Shown here in pieces: positions 53,205 through 63,520 of a DNA stretch of 64,000 bases. This DNA comes from Telluria antibiotica. GTDB lineage: Bacteria > Pseudomonadota > Gammaproteobacteria > Burkholderiales > Burkholderiaceae_D. The position numbers were made by a program, and so were the translations under genes. Position 1 is the first letter of the stretch. The number at the start of each line of letters is the position of its first letter. The notes beneath the pieces are model-generated. The model was given only the letters and a program-made list of their open reading frames with translations, was not told where the DNA came from and did no database searches. Where the stretch lies: assembly GCF_011682055.1 (NCBI RefSeq), contig NZ_JAAQOM010000005.1, positions 248,001-312,000 on the forward strand, given 5' to 3'.

Positions 53205-54440
53205 ATGAGCGAACCAATCTTGACTCCCGCTGTCGCGCGTTCCCTGCATCTCGCCGCGCAGGGCATGCTGCAGGCCAGGCGCGCCCGCGCCACGAAGGAC
53301 GACGTGCTGGCCGCCATCCGCCGCATGGGCGTGCTGCAGATCGACACGATCAGCGTCGTGGCGCGCAGTCCCTATCTCGTGCTGTGGAGCCGCCTGGGCG
53401 ACTACGACCCCGACTGGCTCGATCAGCTGCTGGCCGAGGGCCGGCTGTTCGAGTACTGGGCCCACGAGGCGTGCTTCATCCCCATCGAGGACTACGGTCT
53501 GTACCGGCACCGGATGGTCGATCCGGGCTCGCTCGGCTGGAAGTACGCGGGGACGTGGCTCGCGTCGCACCGCGAGGAGGTCGAGCGCGTGCTGGCCCAT
53601 ATCCGCGCCAACGGTCCGGCCCGCTCGGCCGACTTCGAACGCGCCGACGGCAAGGCGGGCGGCTGGTGGGAATGGAAGCCGGAAAAGCGCGCGCTCGAAG
53701 TCCTGTTCACGACGGGGCAGCTGATGATCGCGCGGCGCCAGCAGTTCCACCGCGTGTACGACCTGGCCGAGCGTGTGCTGCCGGGCTGGGACGACGCACG
53801 CATGCCGTCCGTCGCTGCGACCCGGCAGCGGTTCGTGCTGGACGCCGTGCGTGCGCTGGGCGTGGCGAAGGCTGCCTGGATTCCCGACTACCACCGCACG
53901 AAGCCGCCGCACCTCGACCCGCAGTCGCTGGCAGACGAGGGCCTGCTGCTGCGCGCCCGCGTCGAGGGGTGGAAGGAACCCGTGTACGTGCACGCGGACC
54001 ATGCGGACCTGCTCGCCCAGGCCGTACGTGGCGCCTTGCAGGCCACGCTGACGAGCGTGCTGTCGCCGTTCGACCCGGTCGTTTGGGACCGTCGCCGGGC
54101 GCTCGACCTGTTCGGCTTCGACTACCGCCTGGAGTGCTACACGCCGGCCGAGAAACGCCGCTACGGCTATTTCACGTTGCCGCTGCTGCGCCGCGGGGCG
54201 CTGGTCGGGCGCGTCGACGCGAAGGCCCACCGCAAGACGGGCGTGTTCGAGCTGAAGTCGCTCGTGCTGGAGCCCGGTGTGCGCGTCAGCGAGCGCCTCG
54301 TGCGCGACCTGGCCGGCGCGTTCGGCCGCTGCGCGCGCTGGCATGGCTGCGGGCAGGTCGTGCTGGCCCATGCCGAGCCGGCCGCGCTCGCCATGCCGCT
54401 GGCTGCGGCGCTGGGCGACCCCTGGGCCGCCGCTGCTTGA
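53205..54440 (+). CDS. AlkZ/YcaQ-family DNA glycosylase (winged-helix HTH_42)
   Basis: 411 aa from the ATG at 53205; a GTG two codons earlier is possible. The family is three tandem winged helices and unhooks interstrand crosslinks. The catalytic QxD-type motif appears as LQIDTISVVARSPYLVLWSRLG. FEYWAHEACFIP, LTSVLSPFDPVVWDRRR and PLLRRGALVGRVDAKAHRK are also typical. It is divergent from sbcD and shares a LexA-like box, suggesting DNA damage control. Confidence 0.88.
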   Translation: MSEPILTPAVARSLHLAAQGMLQARRARATKDDVLAAIRRMGVLQIDTISVVARSPYLVLWSRLGDYDPDWLDQLLAEGRLFEYWAHEACFIPIEDYGLYRHRMVDPGSLGWKYAGTWLASHREEVERVLAHIRANGPARSADFERADGKAGGWWEWKPEKRALEVLFTTGQLMIARRQQFHRVYDLAERVLPGWDDARMPSVAATRQRFVLDAVRALGVAKAAWIPDYHRTKPPHLDPQSLADEGLLLRARVEGWKEPVYVHADHADLLAQAVRGALQATLTSVLSPFDPVVWDRRRALDLFGFDYRLECYTPAEKRRYGYFTLPLLRRGALVGRVDAKAHRKTGVFELKSLVLEPGVRVSERLVRDLAGAFGRCARWHGCGQVVLAHAEPAALAMPLAAALGDPWAAAA

Positions 54441-54644
54441 GCCGGGGCCCTTTGTGATAAATCAAACGCGCATCCGGCCCGCCTCCTTACACTAGACCTT
54501 CCTTCAGGCCGACGACAACCAAAAGGGCGCACGACGCCCGAGACAACCAGGCCTGTCAACGACGCTCCCACCGGATCCTGCATCGCGCCGCGCATGGCTT
54601 GCGGCGGGGTGCTGTCCGGCGGTGCGGATAATAGTGGAGACCGA

Positions 54645-55265
54645 ATGCTGACATCGACTTATACCCTCGTCGCGTTGTCCGTCGAACAGACCACGGTGCG
54701 CGCCGCCCTGCAGTCGCTGCTCGACGAGCTGCGCGCGCTGCCGGCCGACTTCAGCACGCTCGCCGCCGGCCGGGCGGCCCAGTTGTGCGCGGCGCTGCGC
54801 CAGACCTACGACAACTGCCATTGGCGCAAGCTCGACAAATTCCTCGTGCCCGCGCTGCGTCGCAGTACCGCGGCCGCCGACGGCCTGCTGGCCGACCTCG
54901 AGCGGCTCAGCGGGCAGGCCGCCCTGGCGATGGGCGCGGCCGAAGCTTGCGTCGGCCCGGCCGGCCATCCAGTGCCGCGCGATGCGTTCTGCGATGCCGT
55001 CGAATCGTGCGTCGGTGCGCTGCGCCGCCGCCTGGAGCGCGAGGAACACGAGCTGTTCCCGCTGGCCCGCGCGGCCGTCGGCGGCGATGCGTGGTTCGCG
55101 ATCGCCAACCAGATGCTCGCCCACGACGCGCACGCGCAGGAACACCGCGGCGATGCGCGCCTTGCCCGGCGCGGGCTGGCCGCGCCGGGCCGCGACACGC
55201 GCGGGCGCGACCCGCTGCAGCCGGAGTTCGGGCGGCGGCATGCGGCACTCATCGCCGCCCACTGA
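54645..55265 (+). CDS. Helical protein, possibly hemerythrin-like (HHE)
   Basis: 206 aa from the ATG at 54645, which follows TGGAGA. It is a predicted helical bundle. REEHELFPLARAAVG resembles the middle His/Glu helix of HHE hemerythrin domains and AHDAHAQEHR could supply further ligands; CHWRKLDKFLVPAL is near the expected first ligand. The complete ligand set is not clear, so iron binding is unproven. It lies 118 bp before the DUF349 gene. The 204 bp upstream (54441-54644) hold no clear gene. Confidence 0.6.
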   Translation: MLTSTYTLVALSVEQTTVRAALQSLLDELRALPADFSTLAAGRAAQLCAALRQTYDNCHWRKLDKFLVPALRRSTAAADGLLADLERLSGQAALAMGAAEACVGPAGHPVPRDAFCDAVESCVGALRRRLEREEHELFPLARAAVGGDAWFAIANQMLAHDAHAQEHRGDARLARRGLAAPGRDTRGRDPLQPEFGRRHAALIAAH

Positions 55266-55383
55266 TTTTCGCTCGCCGTTCATCGGACAGCGACGAACAT
55301 GTTGCTCGCACGCGCAGGGCTGGCGTTACGGGGCCATCAGGGTTCTTTTGCTATGATGGCGATTTTGGAAGTGCGATTTCATC

Positions 55384-58032
55384 ATGTTCGAGTTCCTATT
55401 CAAGCGGCCGGGCGACAAGCCCGGCGACAAGCCGGCCGGGCAGGGCGCACGAGGGGGCGCACAGGCGGAACCATCCGCGCCCGCCGCACAGTCGTCCAAT
55501 CAGCAACGTGCGGTCCAGGCTGACAAACTCGGCCGGATCGGCGCCGATGAAGCGGCCGCCGTGGAATTCATTCTCCAATGCGAATTTTCCGAACTGCGGC
55601 TGTCTGCCGCCGAGTTCGTCCATAGCCCCGAGCAGCTCGAGCGCGTCCATGCCGCGATGCGCAACACCGACCGCCGCGTCGCCAAGCTGATGCAATCCCG
55701 CCTCGACGCGCACCGCCACCGCGAAGCCGAGCACCGGCGCGCGCAGGCCGCCGTCGAGCAGGCCGAGTCCCTTCTCAAGGAGACATTGCTGACCCCGAAC
55801 CATGTGGCCGACCTCGACCGCAAATGGTCCGTGATCGTCGCGCCCGAGCTCGACGCGGCATTCGAGACCGCGCGCGCTGCGCTGGCCCGGCGCCTGGAAA
55901 CGCAGGTGGCCCTGCAGCGCGCCATGATCGACCGCGTGGCCGCGCTGCGCCAGCTGGGCGGGGCCGGGCTGCCGGCCGCCGAACTGGCCCAGCGCGTCGA
56001 TGCGCTGGCGCAGGAACAGGACGACGCCCTGCTGGCACCCGAGCATCCGTCGCTGCCGCGCGCCCTCGTGGCCGAGTTCGCGGCCGAGATGCAGACGCTG
56101 CGCGCACGGCTGCAGACGGCGGAAGCGGGCCAGGCCGCGCTGGGCGCACGCAGCGCGTTCCTCGACGCGCAAGCGGCCAAGGCGCCCGCCGAGCTGCATG
56201 CGGACGCGCTGCGGCGCGAGTGGAAGGCGCTCCCGCCGCTGCCCGCGGACGAGCAGGGCGCCGAACTGCAGCGCCGCTTCGATGCCTTGCTGGCCACGTT
56301 GCCGCAGCCCGAGCCGCGCAAGACCAGGGAGCCGAAGCCGGCGCATGACGCTGCCCACGGCGCCAAGCCGGCCGCCAAGAACGGCAAGGACGGCAAGGAC
56401 GGCCAGGACGCGAAGGAGACCAAGACACGCGGCGCCGACCAGCATTTCATCGACACGATGGACGCGATGGAAGCGGCGCTGCAACAAGGATCGCTGGGCG
56501 CGGCCGCCGAGCACGACAAGACGCTGAAGGAAGCACGCGAAAAGGGCATGCGCCTCGCGCCGGCCCAGTCCGACCGCCTGGCCCATTTACGCGCCGAGCT
56601 CAAGCGCCTGTCCGACTGGGCGCGCTGGGGCGGCAACGTGTCGCGCGAGGAACTCATCAAGACGGTCGAAGCCTTGCCCACACAAAACCTGGCGATGAGC
56701 GAGCTGGCCAAGAAAGTGGGCAGCATGCGCGACCGCTGGAAGGCGCTCGACAGCCTGTCCGGCGCCGCGCCGAAAAGCCTGTGGGAGCGTTTCGATGCCG
56801 CGTGCACGGCCGCGTACGCGCCGGCCGCCGCCCACTTCCGTCACCTGGCCGACGAGCGCCATGCGAACGCGGCGCGGGGCCAGGCGCTCGTCGACGAAGC
56901 CCAGGCCGAGATCGCGCGTCTGCGCGACGGCAGCGCCGACTGGAAGCACGTGGCGGGCACGGTGCAGCGCCTGCGTCTCGCGTGGAGCCACCTGGGCGCC
57001 ATCGACCGCAAGGACAAGAAGCGTCTGGACGCCCTGTTCACGGACGCACTGAACACCTTGCAGGGCCCGCTGGAGCAACAGCGCAAGGGCGAAATGGCCG
57101 AGCGCGAAGCCATCATCGAGGCAGCGGCCGCCATCGATCCGCACGACCGCCATGCGATCGACGCGATGCGCGCGCTGCAGCAGCGCTGGCAGGACCACGC
57201 CCGCGCACTGCCGCTGGAACGCAAGAGCGAGCAGGCGTTGTGGCAGCGCTTCCGCGCCGTGTGCGACGACGTGTTCCAGCGCCGCAAGGAAACGATGCAC
57301 GAGGCCGACATCGAGCGCCGCGTCCACGAGGCCGCCAAGGAAGCCATCAGCGCCCGCCTGGAAGCGGCTGCCGCCGACGTGACGCCGGCCACCGCCGGCA
57401 AGATCTTGCGCGAGGCGCAGGCCGAGTGGCAGGCGATCGGCCCCGTGCCGCGCGCGCACGAAGCCCGCGTCGAGAAACGCTACCACGCGGCCGTCGCGCT
57501 GGTGCAGCAGCATGCCGACCAGGCGCGCCGCGCCGCGGGCGTCGCCCAGGCCGGCATGCTGCGCGACAAGCTGCGCCTCGTGCAGGAACTGGAAGAGGCC
57601 GTGGCGTCGTCCGGCGCCGCCGATGTCGACTGGGACGCGCGCTGGACCGCGCTGCCGCCGCTGGATGCCGACATGGAGCGCACGCTGCGCACCCGTTTCG
57701 ACGGGGCGCTCGTCGCATTGCGCGGCAGCCCGGACGCGCGCGCCGCGTACGCACGCCAGCTGGAAGACAACCGTGCCAGGCTGCTGCACGAATTGCTGCG
57801 CCAGGAGATCGGGGCGGGCATCGACAGCGGTCCGGAATTCGCGCGCGACCGGCTGAAGCTGCAGGTCGAAGTGCTGCAATCGTCGTTGAAGTCCGGCCAC
57901 GGCGGCCGCGGCGCCCAGGACGGTGCGACGGCCCGGCTGCGCGACCTGTGCGCGCTGCCTGCGCTCGTCGACGCGCGCACGGCATCGCGGATCGAGCAGC
58001 TCGCGCTGCGCGTGGCCAAGGAGGGCAAGTGA
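55384..58032 (+). CDS. DUF349 domain protein
   Basis: 882 aa, highly helical with many Arg/Ala/Gln coiled-coil segments. Repeated DUF349 units are seen as W-x-x-L-x-x-L/W-x-x-F patterns, for example WKALDSLSGAAPKSLWERFDAAC, WSHLGAIDRKDKKRLDALFTDAL, WQDHARALPLERKSEQALWQRF and WQAIGPVPRAHEARVEKRY, about 75 residues apart. The domain's role is not known. A Lys/Asp/Gly low-complexity stretch lies near residues 325-355. Its TGA overlaps the GTG start of moaE. Confidence 0.88.
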   Translation: MFEFLFKRPGDKPGDKPAGQGARGGAQAEPSAPAAQSSNQQRAVQADKLGRIGADEAAAVEFILQCEFSELRLSAAEFVHSPEQLERVHAAMRNTDRRVAKLMQSRLDAHRHREAEHRRAQAAVEQAESLLKETLLTPNHVADLDRKWSVIVAPELDAAFETARAALARRLETQVALQRAMIDRVAALRQLGGAGLPAAELAQRVDALAQEQDDALLAPEHPSLPRALVAEFAAEMQTLRARLQTAEAGQAALGARSAFLDAQAAKAPAELHADALRREWKALPPLPADEQGAELQRRFDALLATLPQPEPRKTREPKPAHDAAHGAKPAAKNGKDGKDGQDAKETKTRGADQHFIDTMDAMEAALQQGSLGAAAEHDKTLKEAREKGMRLAPAQSDRLAHLRAELKRLSDWARWGGNVSREELIKTVEALPTQNLAMSELAKKVGSMRDRWKALDSLSGAAPKSLWERFDAACTAAYAPAAAHFRHLADERHANAARGQALVDEAQAEIARLRDGSADWKHVAGTVQRLRLAWSHLGAIDRKDKKRLDALFTDALNTLQGPLEQQRKGEMAEREAIIEAAAAIDPHDRHAIDAMRALQQRWQDHARALPLERKSEQALWQRFRAVCDDVFQRRKETMHEADIERRVHEAAKEAISARLEAAAADVTPATAGKILREAQAEWQAIGPVPRAHEARVEKRYHAAVALVQQHADQARRAAGVAQAGMLRDKLRLVQELEEAVASSGAADVDWDARWTALPPLDADMERTLRTRFDGALVALRGSPDARAAYARQLEDNRARLLHELLRQEIGAGIDSGPEFARDRLKLQVEVLQSSLKSGHGGRGAQDGATARLRDLCALPALVDARTASRIEQLALRVAKEGK

Positions 58033-58499
58033 ACAAGGGCACGACCGACGTCCGCGTCCAGAGCGGCGATTTCGACCTCAGCACCGAGGTCGCGCGGCTG
58101 CGCGCGGGCGACGCGCGCGTGGGAGCCGTCGTCAGCTTCGTCGGCACGGTGCGCGACATGAACGACGGCGCGAACGTCGCCGAGCTGGAGCTGGAGCATT
58201 ATCCGGGCATGACGGAGCGCGCGCTGCATGACATCGTCGAACAGGCGCGGGCGCGCTGGCCGCTGTACGGCGTCCTTGTCATCCACCGCATCGGGCCGAT
58301 GCAGCCGCTGGACCAGATCGTCCTCGTCGCCTGCACGGCGGCGCACCGGGGCGAAGCGTTTGCCGCGTGCGAATTCATCATGGACTACCTCAAGACCGAC
58401 GCCCCGTTCTGGAAGAAGGAACAGACGCCGGATGGGGCGCGCTGGGTCGACGCGCGCGTGACGGACGACGCGGCCCGGGCCAAGTGGGCCAGCCGCTGA
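58029..58499 (+). CDS. moaE: Molybdopterin synthase catalytic subunit MoaE
   Basis: 156 aa from a GTG at 58029 that overlaps the DUF349 stop (GTGA). With MoaD it sulfurates precursor Z to make molybdopterin. Conserved: GAVVSFVGTVRDMN, LELEHYPGMTERAL, VIHRIG, AHRGEAFAACEFIMDYLKTDAPFWKKE with the active-site Lys residues. No other molybdenum cofactor gene is in the window. Coupling to an unrelated upstream gene is unusual. Confidence 0.95.
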   Translation: MNKGTTDVRVQSGDFDLSTEVARLRAGDARVGAVVSFVGTVRDMNDGANVAELELEHYPGMTERALHDIVEQARARWPLYGVLVIHRIGPMQPLDQIVLVACTAAHRGEAFAACEFIMDYLKTDAPFWKKEQTPDGARWVDARVTDDAARAKWASR

Positions 58500-58867
58500 G
58501 CTGGATCGCCGTCGCCATCGGCGCCGTACTGGGCGCCTGGCTGCGTTGGGGCTTGACCATCTTCCTCTCCCAGTTGCACGCGCACATCCAGCTGGGCACG
58601 CTCGTCGCCAACCTCCTCGGCGGCTACCTGATCGGCCTGGCGCTGGGGTTCTTCGACACGGCGCCGGCGCTGTCGCCCGCGTGGCGGCTGTTCGTCATCA
58701 CGGGCTTCCTTGGCGGCCTGACGACGTTTTCCAGTTTTTCCGGCGAGTCGATGGTGCTCATGCAGCGTGGCCACTACGGCTGGGCGCTGGCGCATGCGGC
58801 GGTGCACTTGCTGGGCTCGGTCGGCTGCTGCGTCGCGGGTTATGCGACGTGGCGTGCCATTGCGTGA
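58484..58867 (+). CDS. crcB: Fluoride ion channel CrcB/FluC
   Basis: 127 aa from a GTG at 58484, overlapping moaE by 16 bp. Four membrane segments; GAWLRWGL, GTLVANLLGGYLIG and GFLGGLTTFSSFSGE are the FluC signatures, including the Asn and the TTFSSFS break that lines the pore. It is a dual-topology dimer that lets fluoride leave the cytoplasm. A CLC protein with fluoride-type motifs lies 0.5 kb downstream. No fluoride riboswitch is visible upstream. Confidence 0.95.
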   Translation: MGQPLSWIAVAIGAVLGAWLRWGLTIFLSQLHAHIQLGTLVANLLGGYLIGLALGFFDTAPALSPAWRLFVITGFLGGLTTFSSFSGESMVLMQRGHYGWALAHAAVHLLGSVGCCVAGYATWRAIA

Positions 58868-58949
58868 TACCTGGCCGTCGTTCGCTTGCGCGCAAGGTGT
58901 TGGCGTTGCAGTCTGGCACAGTCCTAATTTTCATTGATCGGAGAACGCC

Positions 58950-59375
58950 ATGACCCAGCAACAGTCCGCACGCCCGAGCCCCGCCTTCGTCGGTGCTTCC
59001 TGGAGCGCCATGATCGTCGGCATCCTCGCCTACCTCGCCGGCTTGTGGAATGCCTCGATGCAGCTCAACGAAAAAGGCTATTACTTGACCATCCTGCTGT
59101 ACGGCTGCTTCGCCGCCGTGTCGCTGCAAAAAACCCTGCGCGACCGCGCCGAAAACCTGCCGGTGACCGGGTTGTACGTCGGCCTGTGCTGGACCTCGCT
59201 GAGCGCCGCGCTCGGCCTGCTGACGGTCGGGCTGTGGAATGCCGCGCTGATGCCCAGCGAAAAAGGCTTTTATGCGATGTCGTACGTGCTGACCTTGTTC
59301 GCCATCGTGGCCGTGCAGAAGAACGTGCGCGACCTGGCGGCGGCGAATGCCGCCCCCGTGGCGTCGCAGGCCTGA
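58950..59375 (+). CDS. YiaA/YiaB-like inner membrane protein
   Basis: 141 aa from an ATG after CGGAGAA. Two similar two-helix units (about 15-60 and 75-125), each with a GLWNA motif (LAGLWNASMQLNEKGYY and TVGLWNAALMPSEKGFY), make an internal duplication typical of YiaA. Four membrane helices. Its role is unknown, perhaps stress-related. It converges with the CLC gene. Confidence 0.88.
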   Translation: MTQQQSARPSPAFVGASWSAMIVGILAYLAGLWNASMQLNEKGYYLTILLYGCFAAVSLQKTLRDRAENLPVTGLYVGLCWTSLSAALGLLTVGLWNAALMPSEKGFYAMSYVLTLFAIVAVQKNVRDLAAANAAPVASQA

Positions 59376-59385
59376 CGCACGCCCG

Positions 59386-60717
59386 TCACGGCGGGCGCGG
59401 CGGCTCGCGGCGCGCGGGCAGGTCGGCCAGCCTTGTGTCGGCGGGCACCGACGCCATCCAGCGGTGCTTGGGCTGCCCGACGCGCTGCGCGCGATAAATG
59501 CCCGTGTGGCCGGAAAACAGATAGGCCAGCACGCATCCGACGGCCGCGTATACACCCGCTTCCGCGCCGAACAGCTCGATGGCCATCAACGTCGACGCGA
59601 TCGGCGTGTTGGCGGCGCCGGCGAACACGGCCACGAAGCCGACGCCCGCCAACAAGGCAAACGGCAGGTGCAGCAGCGGTGCCAGCGCATTGCCCAACGT
59701 GGCGCCGATGTAGAACAGCGGCGTCACCTCGCCGCCCTTGAAGCCGCTGCCCAGCGACGCGATCGTGAACGCCATCTTGCCTGCGAAATCCCACGGGGCC
59801 AGCGGCTGCGCGAATGCGGCCTGGATCGTGGGGATGCCCAGGCCGATGTAGCGGTCCGCGTCCAGCGCCAGCACGGCGGCCGCGACGACGATGCCGCCCA
59901 GCAGCGGGCGCAGCGGGCCGTACGTCACGCGCCGCTTCATCCAGGCCGACAGCGCGTGCGTGCAATCCGCGAACAGCTTGCCGGCCAGGCCGAACAGGGC
60001 GCCGGCGAGCGCGACGGCGATCAGCGGCCATGCGGCCAGCGCGGGCACCGCGCCGATCGCGTAGTGCGTGTGGTGGATGCCCAGCGCGTGGCTCCACAGG
60101 AGGCAGACCTGGTCGCCGGCGATGGCGGCCGCGAGGCAGGCGAGCAGGGCGTCGTAGCGCAGGCGGCCGATCGCGAGCACTTCGAGGCCGAAGATGGCCC
60201 CGGCCAGCGGCGTGCCGAACACGGACGCGAAACCGGCGCTGATGCCCGCCATCAGCACGATGCGCCGGTCTTCGTGTTTCAACTTGAACACGTGCGTGAG
60301 CTGGTCGGCGAGGGCGCCGCCCATCTGCACGGCCGTTCCTTCGCGTCCCACCGAGGCACCGAACAGGTGCGAGATCACCGTGCCGCCGAGCACGAGCGGC
60401 GCCATCCGCAGCGGGATCACTTTTTTCGGGTCATGGATCTCGTCGATCAGGAGGTTGTTGCCGGCCTCGACCGAACTACCGAAGCGCAGGTACAGCCAGC
60501 CGACGGCGAATCCGGCCAGCGGCAGCAGGGCGATGAGCCAGCGGTGGGCGATGCGTGTGCCCGTCGCCACGTCGAGGGCAAATAAAAAGACGGCCGAGGC
60601 GGTGCCGGACAGCAGCCCGACGGCAAGGGCGAGCAGCAGCCATTTCGCCATTGTGGGGAGCAGGCGCAGCTGTTCGTCGAAGTGTCTGGAGAGGAAAGAA
60701 AGGCCCATGCCGGGCAT
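59386..60717 (-). CDS. CLC-family ion channel/antiporter, possibly fluoride type
   Basis: 443 aa, an alpha-helical membrane CLC fold. The gating Glu is in GASVGREGTAVQMGG. Where chloride CLCs have GSGIP, this has EAGNN; where they have GxFxP, it has GGEVTPLF; a tyrosine like Tyr445 is not evident. These changes resemble fluoride/proton CLC-F antiporters. Nearby crcB fits that role. Chloride transport cannot be excluded. MPGMGLSFL is the start; a Met four codons later is possible. Confidence 0.85.
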   Translation of the reverse strand: MPGMGLSFLSRHFDEQLRLLPTMAKWLLLALAVGLLSGTASAVFLFALDVATGTRIAHRWLIALLPLAGFAVGWLYLRFGSSVEAGNNLLIDEIHDPKKVIPLRMAPLVLGGTVISHLFGASVGREGTAVQMGGALADQLTHVFKLKHEDRRIVLMAGISAGFASVFGTPLAGAIFGLEVLAIGRLRYDALLACLAAAIAGDQVCLLWSHALGIHHTHYAIGAVPALAAWPLIAVALAGALFGLAGKLFADCTHALSAWMKRRVTYGPLRPLLGGIVVAAAVLALDADRYIGLGIPTIQAAFAQPLAPWDFAGKMAFTIASLGSGFKGGEVTPLFYIGATLGNALAPLLHLPFALLAGVGFVAVFAGAANTPIASTLMAIELFGAEAGVYAAVGCVLAYLFSGHTGIYRAQRVGQPKHRWMASVPADTRLADLPARREPPRPP

Positions 60718-60761
60718 TGTAGCGCAGCAACTTTAAACGTTTGCCTGTCGTGTGTTCACAT

Positions 60762-60790
60762 CTTGAAAAGTCGCTACGCCATCCCTAACT
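60762..60790 (+). promoter_or_regulatory. Sigma-32 promoter of clpB
   Basis: CTTGAAA (60762-60768), 14 bases, CCCTAACT (60783-60790), 42 bp before the clpB start. It has the same -35 hexamer and near-same spacing as the htpG promoter in this window. Confidence 0.75.
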
Positions 60791-60832
60791 GGGTGTCAAT
60801 CCGAAATCCAACCCAAACACAGGGATCATCAA

Positions 60833-63445
60833 ATGCGCCAAGACAAATTGACGACCAAGCTCCAGGAAGCGCTCGCCGATGCGCAAAGCCTGGCCGTCGG
60901 CAACGACAACCAATACATCGAACCCGTTCACCTGCTCGCCGCGCTGCTGGGCCAGAGCGATGGCGGCGCGCGCTCGCTGTTGCAACGCGCCGGCGTCAAC
61001 GTGGGCAGCCTGCAGACGGCGCTGCGCTCCGCGTTCGACCGCCTGCCGAAAGTGTCCGGCACGGGCGGCGACGTGCAGGTCGGGCGCGAGCTCGTGTCGC
61101 TGCTGAACCTGGCCGACCGCGAATCGCAGCGGCGCGGCGACCAGTTCCTGTCGAGCGAGATGGTGCTGCTGGCCTTTACGGAAGACAAGTCTGAAGCGGG
61201 CCGTCTCGCACGCGAGAACGGACTCGCGCGCAAGGCGCTCGAATCCGCGATCTCCGCAGTGCGCGGCGGCGAATCCGTGAATTCGCAGGACGCGGAGGGC
61301 CAGCGTGAAGCCCTCAAGAAATATACGCTCGACCTGACGGAGCGGGCCCGCAGCGGCAAGCTCGACCCCGTGATCGGCCGCGACGACGAAATCCGCCGCG
61401 CCATCCAGGTATTGCAGCGCCGCACCAAGAACAACCCCGTGCTGATCGGCGAACCCGGCGTCGGCAAGACGGCGATCGTGGAGGGGCTGGCACAGCGCAT
61501 CGTCAACGGCGAAGTGCCCGATTCGCTGAAGGGCAAGCGCGTGCTGTCGCTCGACATGGCGGCGCTGCTGGCCGGTGCCAAGTTCCGCGGTGAGTTCGAG
61601 GAACGCCTGAAGGCCGTGCTGAAGGAACTCGCGCATGACGAGGGCATGACGATCGTCTTCATCGACGAGATCCACACGATGGTCGGCGCCGGCAAGGCCG
61701 AAGGCGCGATGGACGCGGGCAATATGCTCAAGCCCGCACTCGCGCGCGGCGAGCTGCACTGCATCGGCGCGACCACCCTCGACGAGTACCGCAAATACGT
61801 CGAGAAGGATGCCGCGCTGGAGCGCCGCTTCCAGAAGATCATCGTCGACGAGCCGAGCGTGGAGGCGACCATCGCCATCCTGCGCGGCCTGCAGGAAAAG
61901 TACGAGCTGCACCACAAGGTCGAGATCACGGACCCGGCCATCATCGCCGCGGCCGAGCTGTCGCACCGTTATATTACTGACCGCTTCCTGCCCGACAAGG
62001 CCATCGACCTGATCGACGAGGCCGCGTCGAAGATCAAGATCGAGATCGACTCGAAGCCGGAAGTGATGGACAAGCTCGACCGCCGCCTGATCCAGCTGAA
62101 GATCGAGCGCGAAGCCGTCAAGAAGGAAACCGACGAAGCGTCGCAGCGCCGGCTGGAACTCATCAACGACGAGATCGCCCGGCTGGAGCGCGAGTACGCC
62201 GACTACGAGGAAATCCTCAAGTCCGAGAAGGCGGCCGTGCAGGGCACGACGCACATCAAGGAAGAGATCGAGCGCATCCGCCTGCAGATGGACGAAGCGA
62301 AGCGCCAGAGCAATTGGCAGAAGGTATCGGAGCTGCAGTATGGCCGCCTGCCCGAGCTGGAAAAGCAGTTGAAGGATGCGGAAGCTGCGGGCGAGCAGCC
62401 TGAAGACGCGAATGGCAAACCGCGGCTGCTGCGTACGCAAGTGGGTGCCGAGGAAATCGCGGAAGTCGTGTCGCGCGCGACCGGCATCCCTGTCGCCCGC
62501 ATGATGCAGGGCGAACGCGACAAGCTGCTGCACATCGAAGAGAAGCTGCACGAGCGCGTCGTGGGGCAGGACGAGGCGATCGAGGCCGTGTCGGATGCGA
62601 TCCGCCGCTCGCGTGCGGGTCTGGCCGATCCGAATCGTCCGTACGGCTCGTTCATGTTCCTGGGCCCGACGGGCGTGGGCAAGACGGAGCTGTGCAAGGC
62701 GCTGGCGAACTTCCTGTTCGACACGGAAGACGCGCTGATCCGTATCGACATGAGCGAGTTCATGGAGAAGCATTCCGTGGCCCGCCTGATCGGCGCGCCG
62801 CCGGGCTATGTCGGCTACGAGGAGGGCGGCTACCTGACGGAAGCCGTGCGCCGCAAGCCGTACAGCGTGATCCTGCTGGACGAGATCGAGAAGGCGCATC
62901 CGGACGTGTTCAACGTCCTGCTGCAGGTCCTCGACGACGGCCGCATGACGGATGGCCAGGGCCGCACGGTGGATTTCAAGAACACGGTGATCGTGATGAC
63001 GTCGAACCTGGGTTCGCACAAGATCCAGTCGATGGACAGCGACGATCCGGCCGTGGTGAAGCTCGCGGTGATGGCCGAGGTGCGCGGACATTTCCGCCCC
63101 GAGTTCATCAACCGGATCGACGAGATCGTCGTGTTCCACGCGCTCGACGAGAAGAACATCGGCGCGATCGCGAAGATCCAGCTGAAGAACCTGGAGCAGC
63201 GTCTCGAAAAGATGGAAATGGCGCTCGACATCAGCGACGAGGCCTTGCAGAAGATCGCGGAAGCCGGGTTCGATCCCGTGTATGGCGCGCGCCCGCTCAA
63301 GCGCGCGATCCAGCAGCAGATCGAGAATCCGCTGTCGAAGGAAATCCTGTCCGGCCGGTTCGGCCCGAAGGATACGATCCACGTCGCAGTGCGCGGCGGA
63401 CAGCTGGTGTTCGGCGAGGAGCCGGCCGTCGAGCTGGCCAAGTAA
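60833..63445 (+). CDS. clpB: ATP-dependent disaggregase ClpB
   Basis: 870 aa, Hsp100 hexamer that dissolves aggregates with DnaK. An N-domain (~1-145) precedes AAA-1 with [13 protein letters not shown] and [13 protein letters not shown] coiled-coil middle domain (~405-525) follows, which marks ClpB and not ClpA. AAA-2 has [41 protein letters not shown] and sensor residues up to [12 protein letters not shown]. It is monocistronic, with a sigma-32 promoter and a strong terminator. Confidence 0.98.
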   Translation: MRQDKLTTKLQEALADAQSLAVGNDNQYIEPVHLLAALLGQSDGGARSLLQRAGVNVGSLQTALRSAFDRLPKVSGTGGDVQVGRELVSLLNLADRESQRRGDQFLSSEMVLLAFTEDKSEAGRLARENGLARKALESAISAVRGGESVNSQDAEGQREALKKYTLDLTERARSGKLDPVIGRDDEIRRAIQVLQRRTKNNPVLIGEPGVGKTAIVEGLAQRIVNGEVPDSLKGKRVLSLDMAALLAGAKFRGEFEERLKAVLKELAHDEGMTIVFIDEIHTMVGAGKAEGAMDAGNMLKPALARGELHCIGATTLDEYRKYVEKDAALERRFQKIIVDEPSVEATIAILRGLQEKYELHHKVEITDPAIIAAAELSHRYITDRFLPDKAIDLIDEAASKIKIEIDSKPEVMDKLDRRLIQLKIEREAVKKETDEASQRRLELINDEIARLEREYADYEEILKSEKAAVQGTTHIKEEIERIRLQMDEAKRQSNWQKVSELQYGRLPELEKQLKDAEAAGEQPEDANGKPRLLRTQVGAEEIAEVVSRATGIPVARMMQGERDKLLHIEEKLHERVVGQDEAIEAVSDAIRRSRAGLADPNRPYGSFMFLGPTGVGKTELCKALANFLFDTEDALIRIDMSEFMEKHSVARLIGAPPGYVGYEEGGYLTEAVRRKPYSVILLDEIEKAHPDVFNVLLQVLDDGRMTDGQGRTVDFKNTVIVMTSNLGSHKIQSMDSDDPAVVKLAVMAEVRGHFRPEFINRIDEIVVFHALDEKNIGAIAKIQLKNLEQRLEKMEMALDISDEALQKIAEAGFDPVYGARPLKRAIQQQIENPLSKEILSGRFGPKDTIHVAVRGGQLVFGEEPAVELAK

Positions 63446-63466
63446 ATCTGTGGTGGAAAGAGAAAC

Positions 63467-63501
63467 ACCCTGTCGGCATGCGCCGGCAGGGCGTTTTTTT
63501 T
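63467..63501 (+). terminator. Terminator of clpB
   Basis: CCCTGTCGGC (63468-63477) pairs with GCCGGCAGGG (63482-63491), with a long T-run behind. Confidence 0.9.
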
Positions 63502-63520
63502 GCGCCGTCCGGCGCGATCG

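Noticed and set aside
60718-60832. Fluoride riboswitch upstream of the CLC or clpB
   Set aside because: No crcB-motif pattern was seen; the recognisable signal is a sigma-32 promoter for clpB.
60785-63382. 865-aa frame antisense to clpB
   Set aside because: Shadow of clpB codon bias.
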